Both the position numbers and the translations under genes were made by a program. Below, in pieces: positions 42,015 through 49,705 of a DNA stretch of 63,684 nt. Below the pieces are notes generated by a model. The model did no database searches, was not told the origin of the DNA, and saw only the letters and a program-made list of their open reading frames with translations. Each line of letters begins with the position of its first letter. The stretch's first letter is position 1. Source of the stretch: Bacteroidia bacterium (GTDB lineage Bacteria; Bacteroidota; Bacteroidia; Bacteroidales; Prolixibacteraceae); assembly GCA_026391315.1 (NCBI GenBank), contig JAPLDT010000011.1:1-63684 (forward strand), read 5' to 3'.

Positions 42015-42665
42015 TCATTTCCCAAAGAAATGATGTTCCACCGCTAAACAAAGCACATGATACACCGGCAAATGCAGCTCTTGTACAAAATAAGTGCGCC
42101 TTCCGGGTACGTTGATCAGGATGTCGCATAATGCTTTCATCTTTCCGCCTGTTTCGCCGGTCAGACCGATCACTTTCAGGTTCATGGCTTTGGCTACCAT
42201 ACAGGCATCCAGCACATTTCGTGAATTTCCGGAGCTGCTGATACCAATAAGGATATCATTTGGCCGACCATAGCCAATTACCTGCTGGGCAAATATCACC
42301 TCGCCGTCAATGTCGTTGGCAACTGCTGTGATCAGCGCTGTATGGGCTGTCAGGGAGATAGCGGGCAAGCCCTGTTGCAGGTGGCTGGCCAAGTAGCTTC
42401 CCCTTTCAGGATCGATGGCAGCCAGTTTCTCCTGTAATTCGGAAGGTATGTGTCTTTTCAGTTCGAAACTTTTCATTAGCTCACCGACGATATGGTCGGA
42501 ATCCGAACAGCTTCCCCCATTGCCGCAAACCAGTATTTTGCCTCCATTTTCATAGCAGGCGATCATTTGGTTGCACGCCTCTTCGATAGCAGGCTTCACG
42601 GTAGTTAAAGATGGATATCTTTCGCAAAGCTGATCAACTAAAAACAACGTAGTAGGTGTTGTCAT
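42015..42665 (-). CDS. SIS-domain sugar isomerase, GmhA-like
   Basis: A 216-residue cytoplasmic protein with the phosphoheptose-isomerase pattern: GNGGSCSDSDHIVGELMK (about 48-65), GISSSGNSRNVLDAC, LTGETGGKMKALCD and the Glu/His pair in VQELHLPVYHVLC. GmhA converts sedoheptulose 7-phosphate to glycero-manno-heptose 7-phosphate. In a catabolic gene run next to a ROK kinase and in the same run as a PfkB-HAD fusion, it may instead isomerise another phosphosugar. It overlaps the ROK gene by 4 bp (ATGA), so they are translationally coupled. Confidence 0.85.
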   Translation of the reverse strand: MTTPTTLFLVDQLCERYPSLTTVKPAIEEACNQMIACYENGGKILVCGNGGSCSDSDHIVGELMKSFELKRHIPSELQEKLAAIDPERGSYLASHLQQGLPAISLTAHTALITAVANDIDGEVIFAQQVIGYGRPNDILIGISSSGNSRNVLDACMVAKAMNLKVIGLTGETGGKMKALCDILINVPGRRTYFVQELHLPVYHVLCLAVEHHFFGK

Positions 42666-43654
42666 AATAGGTTATATTTATTCTCATAGATCGCCACACA
42701 CAATGCGGCATAATCGCCAATGGTGTCCCCGAGGGCTGCAGGCACAATTTTGCATACTTTCATCGATAACGGAATGGCCTCCTGTTCCAGAATCCTGTCG
42801 ATATGCGGGCGGAAGAGATCTTCATTTCTGGTATAGATACTGCCAATCACGATGCACTGTGGATTGAGGACATCCACCAAAATTGCCAGGCCACGGCCCA
42901 GGTATTCGCCCGAGATCCGAATGATTTCGAGGGCCGTTTCATCACCTTTTTGCGCAGCGATGGCAACAGTTTTAGCATCCAGATCATCGGCAAGCTCAGG
43001 TGTAGGACAAAACCCTACCGGGATGTTGTTGGCCAGCTTTTCGAGCACGACTGTTTTTGCCAGTTGGGCGATGCCGCCGCCGGAGCAAAAACCTTCGAAG
43101 GAACCTGCTTTCCCAAATCCGACCGGACCGGAATCCGCTAACCGCATGTGTCCAACCTCGCCACCAAGGTCGTTGGTGCCGGCATAAAGATTGCCGTTGA
43201 GGATCAATCCCGAACCCATTCCGGTACCAAAAGTCAGGAAGATCATGTTGCGTGTTCCTTTGCCGGCGCCCATCAGCCATTCGGCCAGGGCACAGGCATT
43301 GGCATCATTCTGGATGGCAGCGGGAACACCATATGTCTCTTCAAATATCTTGACGATCGGGACATTATCCCATCCCGGAAGGTTTGGCGGGGAATAGATT
43401 TCACCTTTGACAGAGTCGAGTGGCCCTCCGCAACTGATACCGATTCTTTTGAGCTTTTCCCTGGGGAATTCGAGTAGCAAAGCGTCGATATGTGATTTGA
43501 ATTCATCGAGAATCTCGACATATCCCCGCTGATCCGTGCGGGTTTCAAAAAATATTTTTCGCAGAATTGTAAATTGGTCGTTGCCAATTACAACGGCGCA
43601 TTTGGTCCCGCCTATATCGAGACCAATGTAATAATGACCGGAGTTCGATTCCAT
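42662..43654 (-). CDS. ROK-family sugar kinase
   Basis: About 330 residues from the preferred Met in MESNSGHYYIGLDIGGTKC; an upstream Met at 43678 adds eight residues. ROK features: ATP-binding LDIGGTKCAVVIG, GISCGGPLDSVKG, substrate loop QNDANACALAEW, FLTFGTGMGSGLILNG and GEVGHMRL. The usual zinc cluster CxCGxxGCxE is replaced by GSFEGFCSGGGIA, so zinc is probably not bound. Members phosphorylate glucose, N-acetylmannosamine, fructose and others; no DNA-binding domain is present, so it is an enzyme, not a repressor. It is first in the 29-43.7 kb run. Confidence 0.88.
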   Translation of the reverse strand: MESNSGHYYIGLDIGGTKCAVVIGNDQFTILRKIFFETRTDQRGYVEILDEFKSHIDALLLEFPREKLKRIGISCGGPLDSVKGEIYSPPNLPGWDNVPIVKIFEETYGVPAAIQNDANACALAEWLMGAGKGTRNMIFLTFGTGMGSGLILNGNLYAGTNDLGGEVGHMRLADSGPVGFGKAGSFEGFCSGGGIAQLAKTVVLEKLANNIPVGFCPTPELADDLDAKTVAIAAQKGDETALEIIRISGEYLGRGLAILVDVLNPQCIVIGSIYTRNEDLFRPHIDRILEQEAIPLSMKVCKIVPAALGDTIGDYAALCVAIYENKYNLL

Positions 43655-43735
43655 AATAGTTAATCCTTTAAAGAACATTCAGTACGGATCCGGTTTGGAT
43701 ACCCGTACACATTGCAGTAGTAGTTAATATGGTTC

Positions 43736-43743
43736 CAAAAGTA
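43736..43743 (-). promoter_or_regulatory. Promoter -7 box of the ROK/SIS operon
   Basis: TACTTTTG on the minus strand, about 82 bp upstream of the preferred ROK start. No clear -33 box is seen at the right distance. Confidence 0.4.
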
Positions 43744-43844
43744 GTTTTTTTCTGCACTTTTTTGTATATTAGTAGGATAGAATATTGATTCAATATTTTT
43801 TTCACCTCATAGTTACATAGGTCACAATAGATTTTGAGAATCCT

Positions 43845-43852
43845 TACCTTTG
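43845..43852 (+). promoter_or_regulatory. Promoter -7 box of the GH2 gene
   Basis: TACCTTTG, a perfect match to TAnnTTTG, 31 bp before the GH2 start codon. The -33 element is weak. Confidence 0.5.
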
Positions 43853-43883
43853 CATTTATTTCAAATCAACACGATACATTACC

Positions 43884-46535
43884 ATGAAGCTTCTATCTCA
43901 ATGTTTTGCCGCACTCTCACTCTTTTTTCTGATATCGTGCCACAAACCCGCAAAGGTAGGGGAGCAACTGCTTTCTGACAACTGGTCCATCATCTCATCA
44001 AAAAAAACAACGCTGGACGGGGCTGCCTTAACCAGCTCCAACGCTTTTGACCAGTCACAATGGGTCAAAACAAAAGTACCCGCGACCGTGATGGGTGCCC
44101 TGGTAGATGCCGGGGTCATCAAAGATCCCTTCTTTGGGAAAAACCTGGAAAGTATTCCCAAAACTGACTTTAAGGATCCATGGTGGTTCCGCACCCCATT
44201 TGACCTGGATGGGTTCAATGCGAACCACGAAGTGGCGAGACTATTGCTGGACGGAATCAACTACCGCGCCAATATCTGGCTGAACGGATCGAAAATTGCC
44301 TCACAGGACTCCATTTACGGCGCTTTTCGTCAGTTTGATCTCAATATCTTCAAACAGGCCAAAGCCAAAGGCAACCTCCTGGCCATCGAAATTTTTCCTC
44401 CCAAACCACGCGATTTTTACATGGGATTTGTCGACTGGGCGCCTACACCACCTGATAATTACATGGGGATCTTCCGCGATGTTCATGTTAAAAGAACAGG
44501 AATGGTCTCCATGGACAGAATTTTCGTAGCTCCGGATGTTGATCTGAAAACTTTGAAAAATGCGACATTGGCTGTTACTGCTGATGTGACGAATTACTCG
44601 AACGAAAAGAAACAAGTAGAAATAAATGGAAATATTGAAAATATAACTTTTAGTTCCACCTTTCCGCTTAACCCCGGTGAAACAAAACCGGTCAAGTTTG
44701 ACCTGAAAGTGGAAAATCCCCGTCTTTGGTGGCCCAACGGATTGGGTAAGCCCGAAATGTACGACCTGAAGATGGAGCTGAAGGATGGATTTCAGGTGGC
44801 CGACCGGCAGTCAAAAAGATTTGGTATCCGTAAAATTGAGACCTACCTCACCAAAGATAATGTGCGCGGTTACAAGGTGAATGGTCGCGAAGTGCTGATC
44901 AAAAGCGGTGGATGGGTCGACGATCTTTTTCTGCGTTATATGCCTGCAAAAGATGCAGACCAGATTCGGATGGTCAAAGAGATGAACATGAACTCGATCC
45001 GTTTCGAAGGCATCTGGGGAAACAATCACCACATTTTTGACCTCTGTGATGAAAATGGAATCCTGATGCTGGTTGGCTGGAGTTGCCAGTGGGAATGGCC
45101 CGATTACCTTGGTGTGGCGCTGAAGGTAGTGGAGGGTGATGCCAGTCAAACCATCGCTGAAGGAGTTGAGCAGAACGGGGTTAAACTGACTCCAAAAGAG
45201 CAGGATCTGCTGGTTCTATACCTGAAAGATCAGGTATCCTGGTTGCGAAACCACCCCTCTATCCTGACTTGGGCAACAGGCAGCGATGCCTATCCGAAAA
45301 CAGAACTGGAAGCAAAATACATTGAGGTATTGAAAAAGATCGATACCACCAGGCCTCTGCTCATCTCTTCGGGCAATTTCACCAGCAAGATTTCCGGTCC
45401 TTCGGGGATGAAGATGAATGGTCCATATGAATATGTCCCTCCGGTTTACTGGTATGAAGACAGGAAAACAGGCGGCGCTTTTGGCTTTAATTCGGAAACC
45501 GGTCCCGGCCCGCAGATCCCGCCAATCTGGTGCATCAAACAGATGATGCCCAAAGATAAGCTATGGCCGCCGCTGAACGATCATTGGGACTATCACTCAG
45601 GCAGGAAGGAATTTAGCTCGGTGAAGGTTTACCTCAATGCCCTGAATAAAAGATACGGCGAACCAAAAAATCTGGAGGAACTTGCATTAAAATCACAACT
45701 GATGAATTACGAAGCCATCCGGCCCATGTTCGAGGCATTTGTGGTGAACAAGCCTGTCTCAACCGGCGTGGTTCAGTGGATGCTCAATTCGCCCTGGCCG
45801 GAGTTTTACTGGCAGTTGTACGACTACTCTTTGATGCCGACAGGGGCGCTGTATGGCACCAAAAAAGCCTGTGCGCCATTGAACCTGATGTACAACTACT
45901 TCGACAAAAAGATCTATGTCAGCAACGATGGGGTGGGTGCGATGGAGAATTTCGATGCAGTTATCTCACTATATAATATCCGTTCAGAAAAACTTTTTGA
46001 GAAGTCTGTAAAAGTGTCAACTCCTGAGAATAAGACTGAATTGGTTAGCGAACTGCCGGCGATTGTAGGCGACCGGGAAGTTTATTTTCTGGATTTGAAA
46101 CTGAAAAAACCTACCGGGGAAGTTGTTGCAGACAATTTCTACTGGTTGGCAACCCAAACCGATCAAATGGCCTGGGACAAGTATCTTTGGTTCTACACAC
46201 CTCAGAAATCCTTTGCTGATTTCACAAAGATCAACACGATGACGCCTGTGAAGCCTGAGGTGATGAAGGTTGAAACCACCGAAGGGGAGGAGGGGAAGAT
46301 AACATTGATGTTGAAGAATCCGGCGAAAGCGATCTCTTTCTTTACCGAAATTGTATTGGAGAAAAAGGCTGCAGGCGCGCCGGTTTTGCCTCAGTTTCTG
46401 AGCGACAATTACATTTCGCTCATGCCGGGTGAGACCAAAATTGTAGTCATTAAATACCATTTGAAAGATTTGTCGGGCGATCAACCGGTGATCAAAATCC
46501 AGGGGATCAACCTTCCTGGTAGAATTGTGCTGTAA
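43884..46535 (+). CDS. GH2 glycosidase of the exo-beta-D-glucosaminidase type
   Basis: An 883-residue lipoprotein (CFAALSLFFLISCHK, lipobox Cys19). GH2 layout: sugar-binding jelly-roll (about 30-205; DPWWFRTPFDL, LLLDGINYRANIWLNGS), Ig-like domain, then TIM barrel. The acid/base region reads TWATGSDAYP with Asp468, and the nucleophile region GFNSETGPGPQIP with Glu538. An Asp instead of the usual Glu at the first site marks the CsxA-like exo-beta-D-glucosaminidase subgroup; beta-mannosidases near it keep Glu. Likely action: removal of terminal glucosamine or a related sugar. It diverges from the ROK/SIS operon, whose kinase could use the product. Confidence 0.88.
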   Translation: MKLLSQCFAALSLFFLISCHKPAKVGEQLLSDNWSIISSKKTTLDGAALTSSNAFDQSQWVKTKVPATVMGALVDAGVIKDPFFGKNLESIPKTDFKDPWWFRTPFDLDGFNANHEVARLLLDGINYRANIWLNGSKIASQDSIYGAFRQFDLNIFKQAKAKGNLLAIEIFPPKPRDFYMGFVDWAPTPPDNYMGIFRDVHVKRTGMVSMDRIFVAPDVDLKTLKNATLAVTADVTNYSNEKKQVEINGNIENITFSSTFPLNPGETKPVKFDLKVENPRLWWPNGLGKPEMYDLKMELKDGFQVADRQSKRFGIRKIETYLTKDNVRGYKVNGREVLIKSGGWVDDLFLRYMPAKDADQIRMVKEMNMNSIRFEGIWGNNHHIFDLCDENGILMLVGWSCQWEWPDYLGVALKVVEGDASQTIAEGVEQNGVKLTPKEQDLLVLYLKDQVSWLRNHPSILTWATGSDAYPKTELEAKYIEVLKKIDTTRPLLISSGNFTSKISGPSGMKMNGPYEYVPPVYWYEDRKTGGAFGFNSETGPGPQIPPIWCIKQMMPKDKLWPPLNDHWDYHSGRKEFSSVKVYLNALNKRYGEPKNLEELALKSQLMNYEAIRPMFEAFVVNKPVSTGVVQWMLNSPWPEFYWQLYDYSLMPTGALYGTKKACAPLNLMYNYFDKKIYVSNDGVGAMENFDAVISLYNIRSEKLFEKSVKVSTPENKTELVSELPAIVGDREVYFLDLKLKKPTGEVVADNFYWLATQTDQMAWDKYLWFYTPQKSFADFTKINTMTPVKPEVMKVETTEGEEGKITLMLKNPAKAISFFTEIVLEKKAAGAPVLPQFLSDNYISLMPGETKIVVIKYHLKDLSGDQPVIKIQGINLPGRIVL

Positions 46536-46637
46536 AATTTTGTTACACAGAGGAACACAGAGAAGCACAGAGTTACACAGAGAAATATTTAAAAGGTTTG
46601 AGTTTGAAATATTTAAAAAGTTTGAAGGGTTACCCCT

Positions 46638-46656
46638 CCCTGAGCCTGTTGAAGGG
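46638..46656. repeat. Short dispersed repeat, CCCTGAGCCTGTTGAAGGG
   Basis: A variant of the 19-nt sequence at 41912-41930, with two changes. It lies inside the large inverted repeat after the GH2 gene. Confidence 0.65.
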
Positions 46657-46684
46657 GAAGTCAACATGATACAATTAATTCAAT

Positions 46685-46703
46685 CCCTGAGCTTGTCGGA
46701 GGG
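46685..46703. repeat. Short dispersed repeat, CCCTGAGCTTGTCGGAGGG
   Basis: A third copy of the 19-nt sequence, one change from that at 41912-41930, in the same orientation as the copy 47 bp before it. Confidence 0.65.
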
Positions 46704-46841
46704 TGGAAATTAAGTATCTGAATACCTCAGCTTTCCAAACTCTTTATACAAAAAAACTTTTCAAACTATTTTTTTCTCAGTGTAACTCTGTGCTTCTCCG
46801 TGAAACTCTGTGTAATTTTGTAAAAGTGCAAATCTCGAAAA

Positions 46842-47108
46842 ATGGACGCGATACAACCTAATAACCCCCTCCACGGTAAAACCCTTGAGATGATCCTGAC
46901 TGAACTGGTCGACTTTTACGGCTGGCCACAGTTGGCTTACCTGATCCGGATCAACTGTTTTGCAAACGATCCCTCCATCAAATCCAGCCTGACCTTTCTG
47001 CGCAAAACCCCATGGGCCAGGAAGAAAGTAGAAGAACTGTATATGGATAGCCTGGATGTCAGGAGCAGGAGGGGGCTTCACTCACGGGGTGAAGGAAAAC
47101 TTGATTAG
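46842..47108 (+). CDS. VF530-family (DUF2132) protein
   Basis: An 88-residue protein whose first 70 residues match the VF530 family: [54 protein letters not shown]. The family has a small helical fold proposed to bind DNA; its cellular role is unclear. The last residues ([15 protein letters not shown]) come from DNA that also forms a hairpin with 47134-47150, so the natural C-terminus may have been extended. It lies ahead of era but is probably a separate unit. Confidence 0.85.
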   Translation: MDAIQPNNPLHGKTLEMILTELVDFYGWPQLAYLIRINCFANDPSIKSSLTFLRKTPWARKKVEELYMDSLDVRSRRGLHSRGEGKLD

Positions 47109-47150
47109 CGTTAGTAATTTGCATATTAGCTGATTCACCCCGTGAGGAAG
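47076..47150. terminator. Hairpin between the VF530 gene and era
   Basis: CTTCACTCACGGGGTGAA (47076-47093) pairs with TTCACCCCGTGAGGAAG (47134-47150) except for a 1-nt bulge. It overlaps the 3' end of the VF530 gene and has only a short A-rich tail, so it is a possible terminator or RNA-stabilising structure. Confidence 0.5.
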
Positions 47151-47163
47151 CCAGAAAAATTGT

Positions 47164-47171
47164 TACCTTTG
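47164..47171 (+). promoter_or_regulatory. Promoter -7 box of era
   Basis: TACCTTTG, a perfect match to TAnnTTTG. It predicts transcription starting near 47178, at the first base of hairpin element copy C. The -33 box is weak. Confidence 0.5.
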
Positions 47172-47178
47172 CGCAGAT

Positions 47179-47223
47179 TTTCATGCTATATTAATTTGTT
47201 TTTCAATGGTAGCATGGAACTCC
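47179..47223 (-). repeat. Hairpin element copy C in the era leader
   Basis: Arms CATGCTA (47182-47188) and TAGCATG (47210-47216) enclose a 21-nt loop with AATTTGTTTTT on the + strand. In the orientation of copies A and D it reads on the minus strand. On the + strand it would be the very 5' end of the era transcript. The longer 7-bp stem keeps full pairing although its bases differ from the other copies. Confidence 0.65.
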
Positions 47224-47298
47224 ATGTTGTCGAATATTTATTTCATTCGATTGGAAATTGTGAGGCAACATGTTCGTTTCAGACAATCAGCAGGAATA

Positions 47299-48183
47299 AT
47301 GGGACATAAGTCAGGTTTTGTAAATATTATAGGTAATCCAAACGTAGGCAAGTCGACCTTGATGAACGCCATGGTGGGGGAGAAGCTTTCGATTATCACA
47401 TCGAAAATGCAGACCACCCGTCACCGCATCAAAGGAATTGTCAATGGTGAAGATTTCCAGATTGTTTACTCTGATACGCCCGGAATTTTAAAACCTGTCT
47501 ACAAGCTTCAGGAGAGCATGCTTAAGACGGTAGACACCGCCCTGAGCGATGCCGATGTTTTGCTTTACGTCACTGACATGGTGGAAAGCATCGACAAAAA
47601 CATAGAATACCTAGATAAATTGAAGATGGCGGAAGTACCGGTCATGATTTTGATCAACAAGATCGATTTGACCGACCAACCCGCATTGATTAAGCTCGTG
47701 GAACAGTGGAAAGTGCTGGTACCTAATTCGGAAATAATTCCAATCTCGGCCAAGGAGAAGTTTAACCTCGAATATGTCTTTGCACGTATTCTGGCCAACC
47801 TTCCGGAGGGATTGCCCTATTTTCCGAAAGATGAACTGACCGATCGCAATGAGCGATTCTTTGCCCAGGAGATTATCCGCGAAAAGATTCTTCTTTTCTA
47901 CGATAAGGAGGTTCCGTACTCGGTAGAGATCGAAGTAGAATCCTTCAAGGATGAAGAGAAACTACTCAGAATTGCAGCGGTCATCCATGTGTCGCGCGAA
48001 ACCCAGAAGGGGATCATTATTGGTCACAGGGGAGAGGCTTTGAAAAGAGTCGGAACGGCTGCCAGGATAGATATGGAAGAATTTTTCAGCAAGAAAGTTT
48101 TTCTGGAACTGTTCGTAAAGGTGACCAAAGAGTGGCGCGACAAGGAGATCCAACTCCGTAATTTTGGATACGAACAACAATAA
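47299..48183 (+). CDS. era: GTPase Era
   Basis: A 294-residue essential GTPase that binds 16S rRNA and helps 30S maturation. G domain: G1 GNPNVGKST, G2 region TTRHRIKGI, G3 DTPG, G4 NKID, G5 SAKE. A C-terminal KH domain contains VSRETQKGIIIGHRGEALK. The start is the ATG giving MGHKSGFVNIIG, as in other Bacteroidota; an in-frame ATG at 47206 lies in the leader hairpin and would add 31 untypical residues. der follows after 15 bp, a conserved pairing. Confidence 0.97.
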   Translation: MGHKSGFVNIIGNPNVGKSTLMNAMVGEKLSIITSKMQTTRHRIKGIVNGEDFQIVYSDTPGILKPVYKLQESMLKTVDTALSDADVLLYVTDMVESIDKNIEYLDKLKMAEVPVMILINKIDLTDQPALIKLVEQWKVLVPNSEIIPISAKEKFNLEYVFARILANLPEGLPYFPKDELTDRNERFFAQEIIREKILLFYDKEVPYSVEIEVESFKDEEKLLRIAAVIHVSRETQKGIIIGHRGEALKRVGTAARIDMEEFFSKKVFLELFVKVTKEWRDKEIQLRNFGYEQQ

Positions 48184-48198
48184 GGCACTATTCATTTC

Positions 48199-49509
48199 AT
48201 GAGCAACATCATTGCAATCGTTGGACGCCCAAACGTAGGCAAATCCACCTTTTTTAACAGGCTTACCGAGTCCAGAATGGCCATCGTTGATGATGAGCCG
48301 GGGGTAACCCGTGACCGTAATTACGGTAAATCCATTTGGAACGGCAAAGAATTTTCTGTCATAGATACCGGAGGATACGTATCCGGATCAGAAGATGTTT
48401 TCGAAGAAGAGATCCGTCGTCAGGTTAACCTGGCCATCGGAGAGGCCGACCTGATCATTTTTCTGGTGGATGTCGAAATGGGAGTCACCGACCTCGACAT
48501 GGAGGTGAACAACCTGCTCCGCAAAAGCAAGAAACCTTACATGACGGTGGTCAACAAAGTCGACAACCACAAACGCGCACTAGATGCCAACGAATTCTTC
48601 ACCATGGGAGTTGAGGAAATTTACTGCGTCTCCTCCATCAATGGATTGGGAACCGGCGACCTGCTCGACGAAGTGGTGAAACATTTTCCCGCTCCTGTTG
48701 AGGAGCCGGAAGAGTCACACATTCCGGTTATCGCCATCGTTGGACGACCTAACGTTGGAAAATCGTCTACCATCAATACCCTGATCGGAGAAGAGCGCCA
48801 TATTGTGACGGAAGTCGCAGGTACAACCCGTGATTCAGTTGCACAACGCTATACCAAATTCGGTTACGATTTTATCCTGATCGACACCGCCGGATTGCGC
48901 AAAAAGGCCAAAGAGAAGGAGGATGTAGAATTCTACTCGGTGATGCGTTCGGTAAGGACCATTGAGAATGCAGATGTATGCGTGATGATGCTGGATGCTA
49001 CCCGTGGCGTTGAGGCCCAGGATGTTTCGATTTTCCACCTCATTCACCGAAACAAAAAGGGGGTTGTGGTTGTCGTGAACAAGTGGGACCTGATTGAGAA
49101 GGACAACAAGACCATGAAGGAGTTCGAGGCGCAGATTTACGAGAAATTTGCCCCTGTCACCGATGTTCCGATTGTCTTTTCCTCGGCAGTAACCAAGCAG
49201 AGAGTCTTGAAGATTCTTGAGGAGGCGATGCGTGTTTACAACAACAAGACCAAGCACGTTCCGACATCCAAATTGAACGAACTGTTGGCGGAAGCGCTTG
49301 AGTCATTTGCGCCTCCTTCCTACAAAGGAAAATACATCAAGATCAAATATGTTACGCAGTTGCCCAGATACAAGACTCCCTGTTTTGCGTTCTTCTGCAA
49401 CCTGCCGCAATATGTCAAAGACCCGTACAAGCGCTACCTTGAGAACAAAATCAGGGCCAGTTTCGACTTTACGGGGGTACCTATTCAACTCTTCTTTAGA
49501 CAAAAATAA
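48199..49509 (+). CDS. der: Ribosome-associated GTPase Der (EngA)
   Basis: A 436-residue essential GTPase for 50S assembly, recognised by two tandem G domains: [12 protein letters not shown] with DTGGY and NKVD in the first (about 1-165), GRPNVGKSS with DTAGLRKK and NKWD in the second (about 180-350), and a C-terminal KH-like domain (about 355-436, [16 protein letters not shown]). Length is standard. It is co-transcribed with era. Confidence 0.97.
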   Translation: MSNIIAIVGRPNVGKSTFFNRLTESRMAIVDDEPGVTRDRNYGKSIWNGKEFSVIDTGGYVSGSEDVFEEEIRRQVNLAIGEADLIIFLVDVEMGVTDLDMEVNNLLRKSKKPYMTVVNKVDNHKRALDANEFFTMGVEEIYCVSSINGLGTGDLLDEVVKHFPAPVEEPEESHIPVIAIVGRPNVGKSSTINTLIGEERHIVTEVAGTTRDSVAQRYTKFGYDFILIDTAGLRKKAKEKEDVEFYSVMRSVRTIENADVCVMMLDATRGVEAQDVSIFHLIHRNKKGVVVVVNKWDLIEKDNKTMKEFEAQIYEKFAPVTDVPIVFSSAVTKQRVLKILEEAMRVYNNKTKHVPTSKLNELLAEALESFAPPSYKGKYIKIKYVTQLPRYKTPCFAFFCNLPQYVKDPYKRYLENKIRASFDFTGVPIQLFFRQK

Positions 49510-49544
49510 CTGATTCAATGTCGTTTAGACAGCAAATTACTTTG

Positions 49545-49630
49545 TGATTCCTTCGTGATATCCTTAGTGACTTTTGTGGTGAAATTTAAGACTTAACCAC
49601 AAAGTACACAAAGGATTGCACAAAGGACAC
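49545..49630. repeat. Long periodic inverted repeat
   Basis: Left arm about 49545-49582 (CCTTCGTGATATCCTTAGTG, then TTTTGTGGTGA) pairs imperfectly with right arm 49594-49629 (TAACCACAAAGTACACAAAG and following). It is the same ACACAAAGG-type sequence as at 25697-25801. It separates der from the helicase gene. Confidence 0.65.
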
Positions 49631-49705
49631 TAATAAAAAATTACAAATTACAAATGAAGGTGCATATGAGCAATGAGCCATCTCTCCTTCGCAATACACA
49701 AAAAA

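Larger units (their letters stand above)
46543..46815. repeat. Intergenic stretch with 40-nt inverted-repeat arms
   Basis: This 306-bp gap between GH2 and the VF530 gene has no gene. Left arm 46543-46582 (ACACAGAG units every 10-12 nt) pairs with right arm 46776-46815 at roughly nine of ten positions. Between them lie two CCCTGAGC-type dispersed repeats (46638-46656, 46685-46703) and AAAGTTTGA-type stretches. Confidence 0.75.

Noticed and set aside
43884-46535. Plain beta-galactosidase (LacZ) call for the GH2 gene
   Set aside because: The acid/base motif is GSD rather than NE, fitting the glucosaminidase/mannosidase branch.
47084-47184. Minus-strand small ORF starting MKICAKV after element copy C
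   Set aside because: It runs through the era promoter and a hairpin and encodes no recognisable protein.
47206-47298. A longer Era start at 47206
   Set aside because: The extra 31 residues do not fit Era and derive from the leader hairpin; MGHKSGF at 47299 is the normal start.
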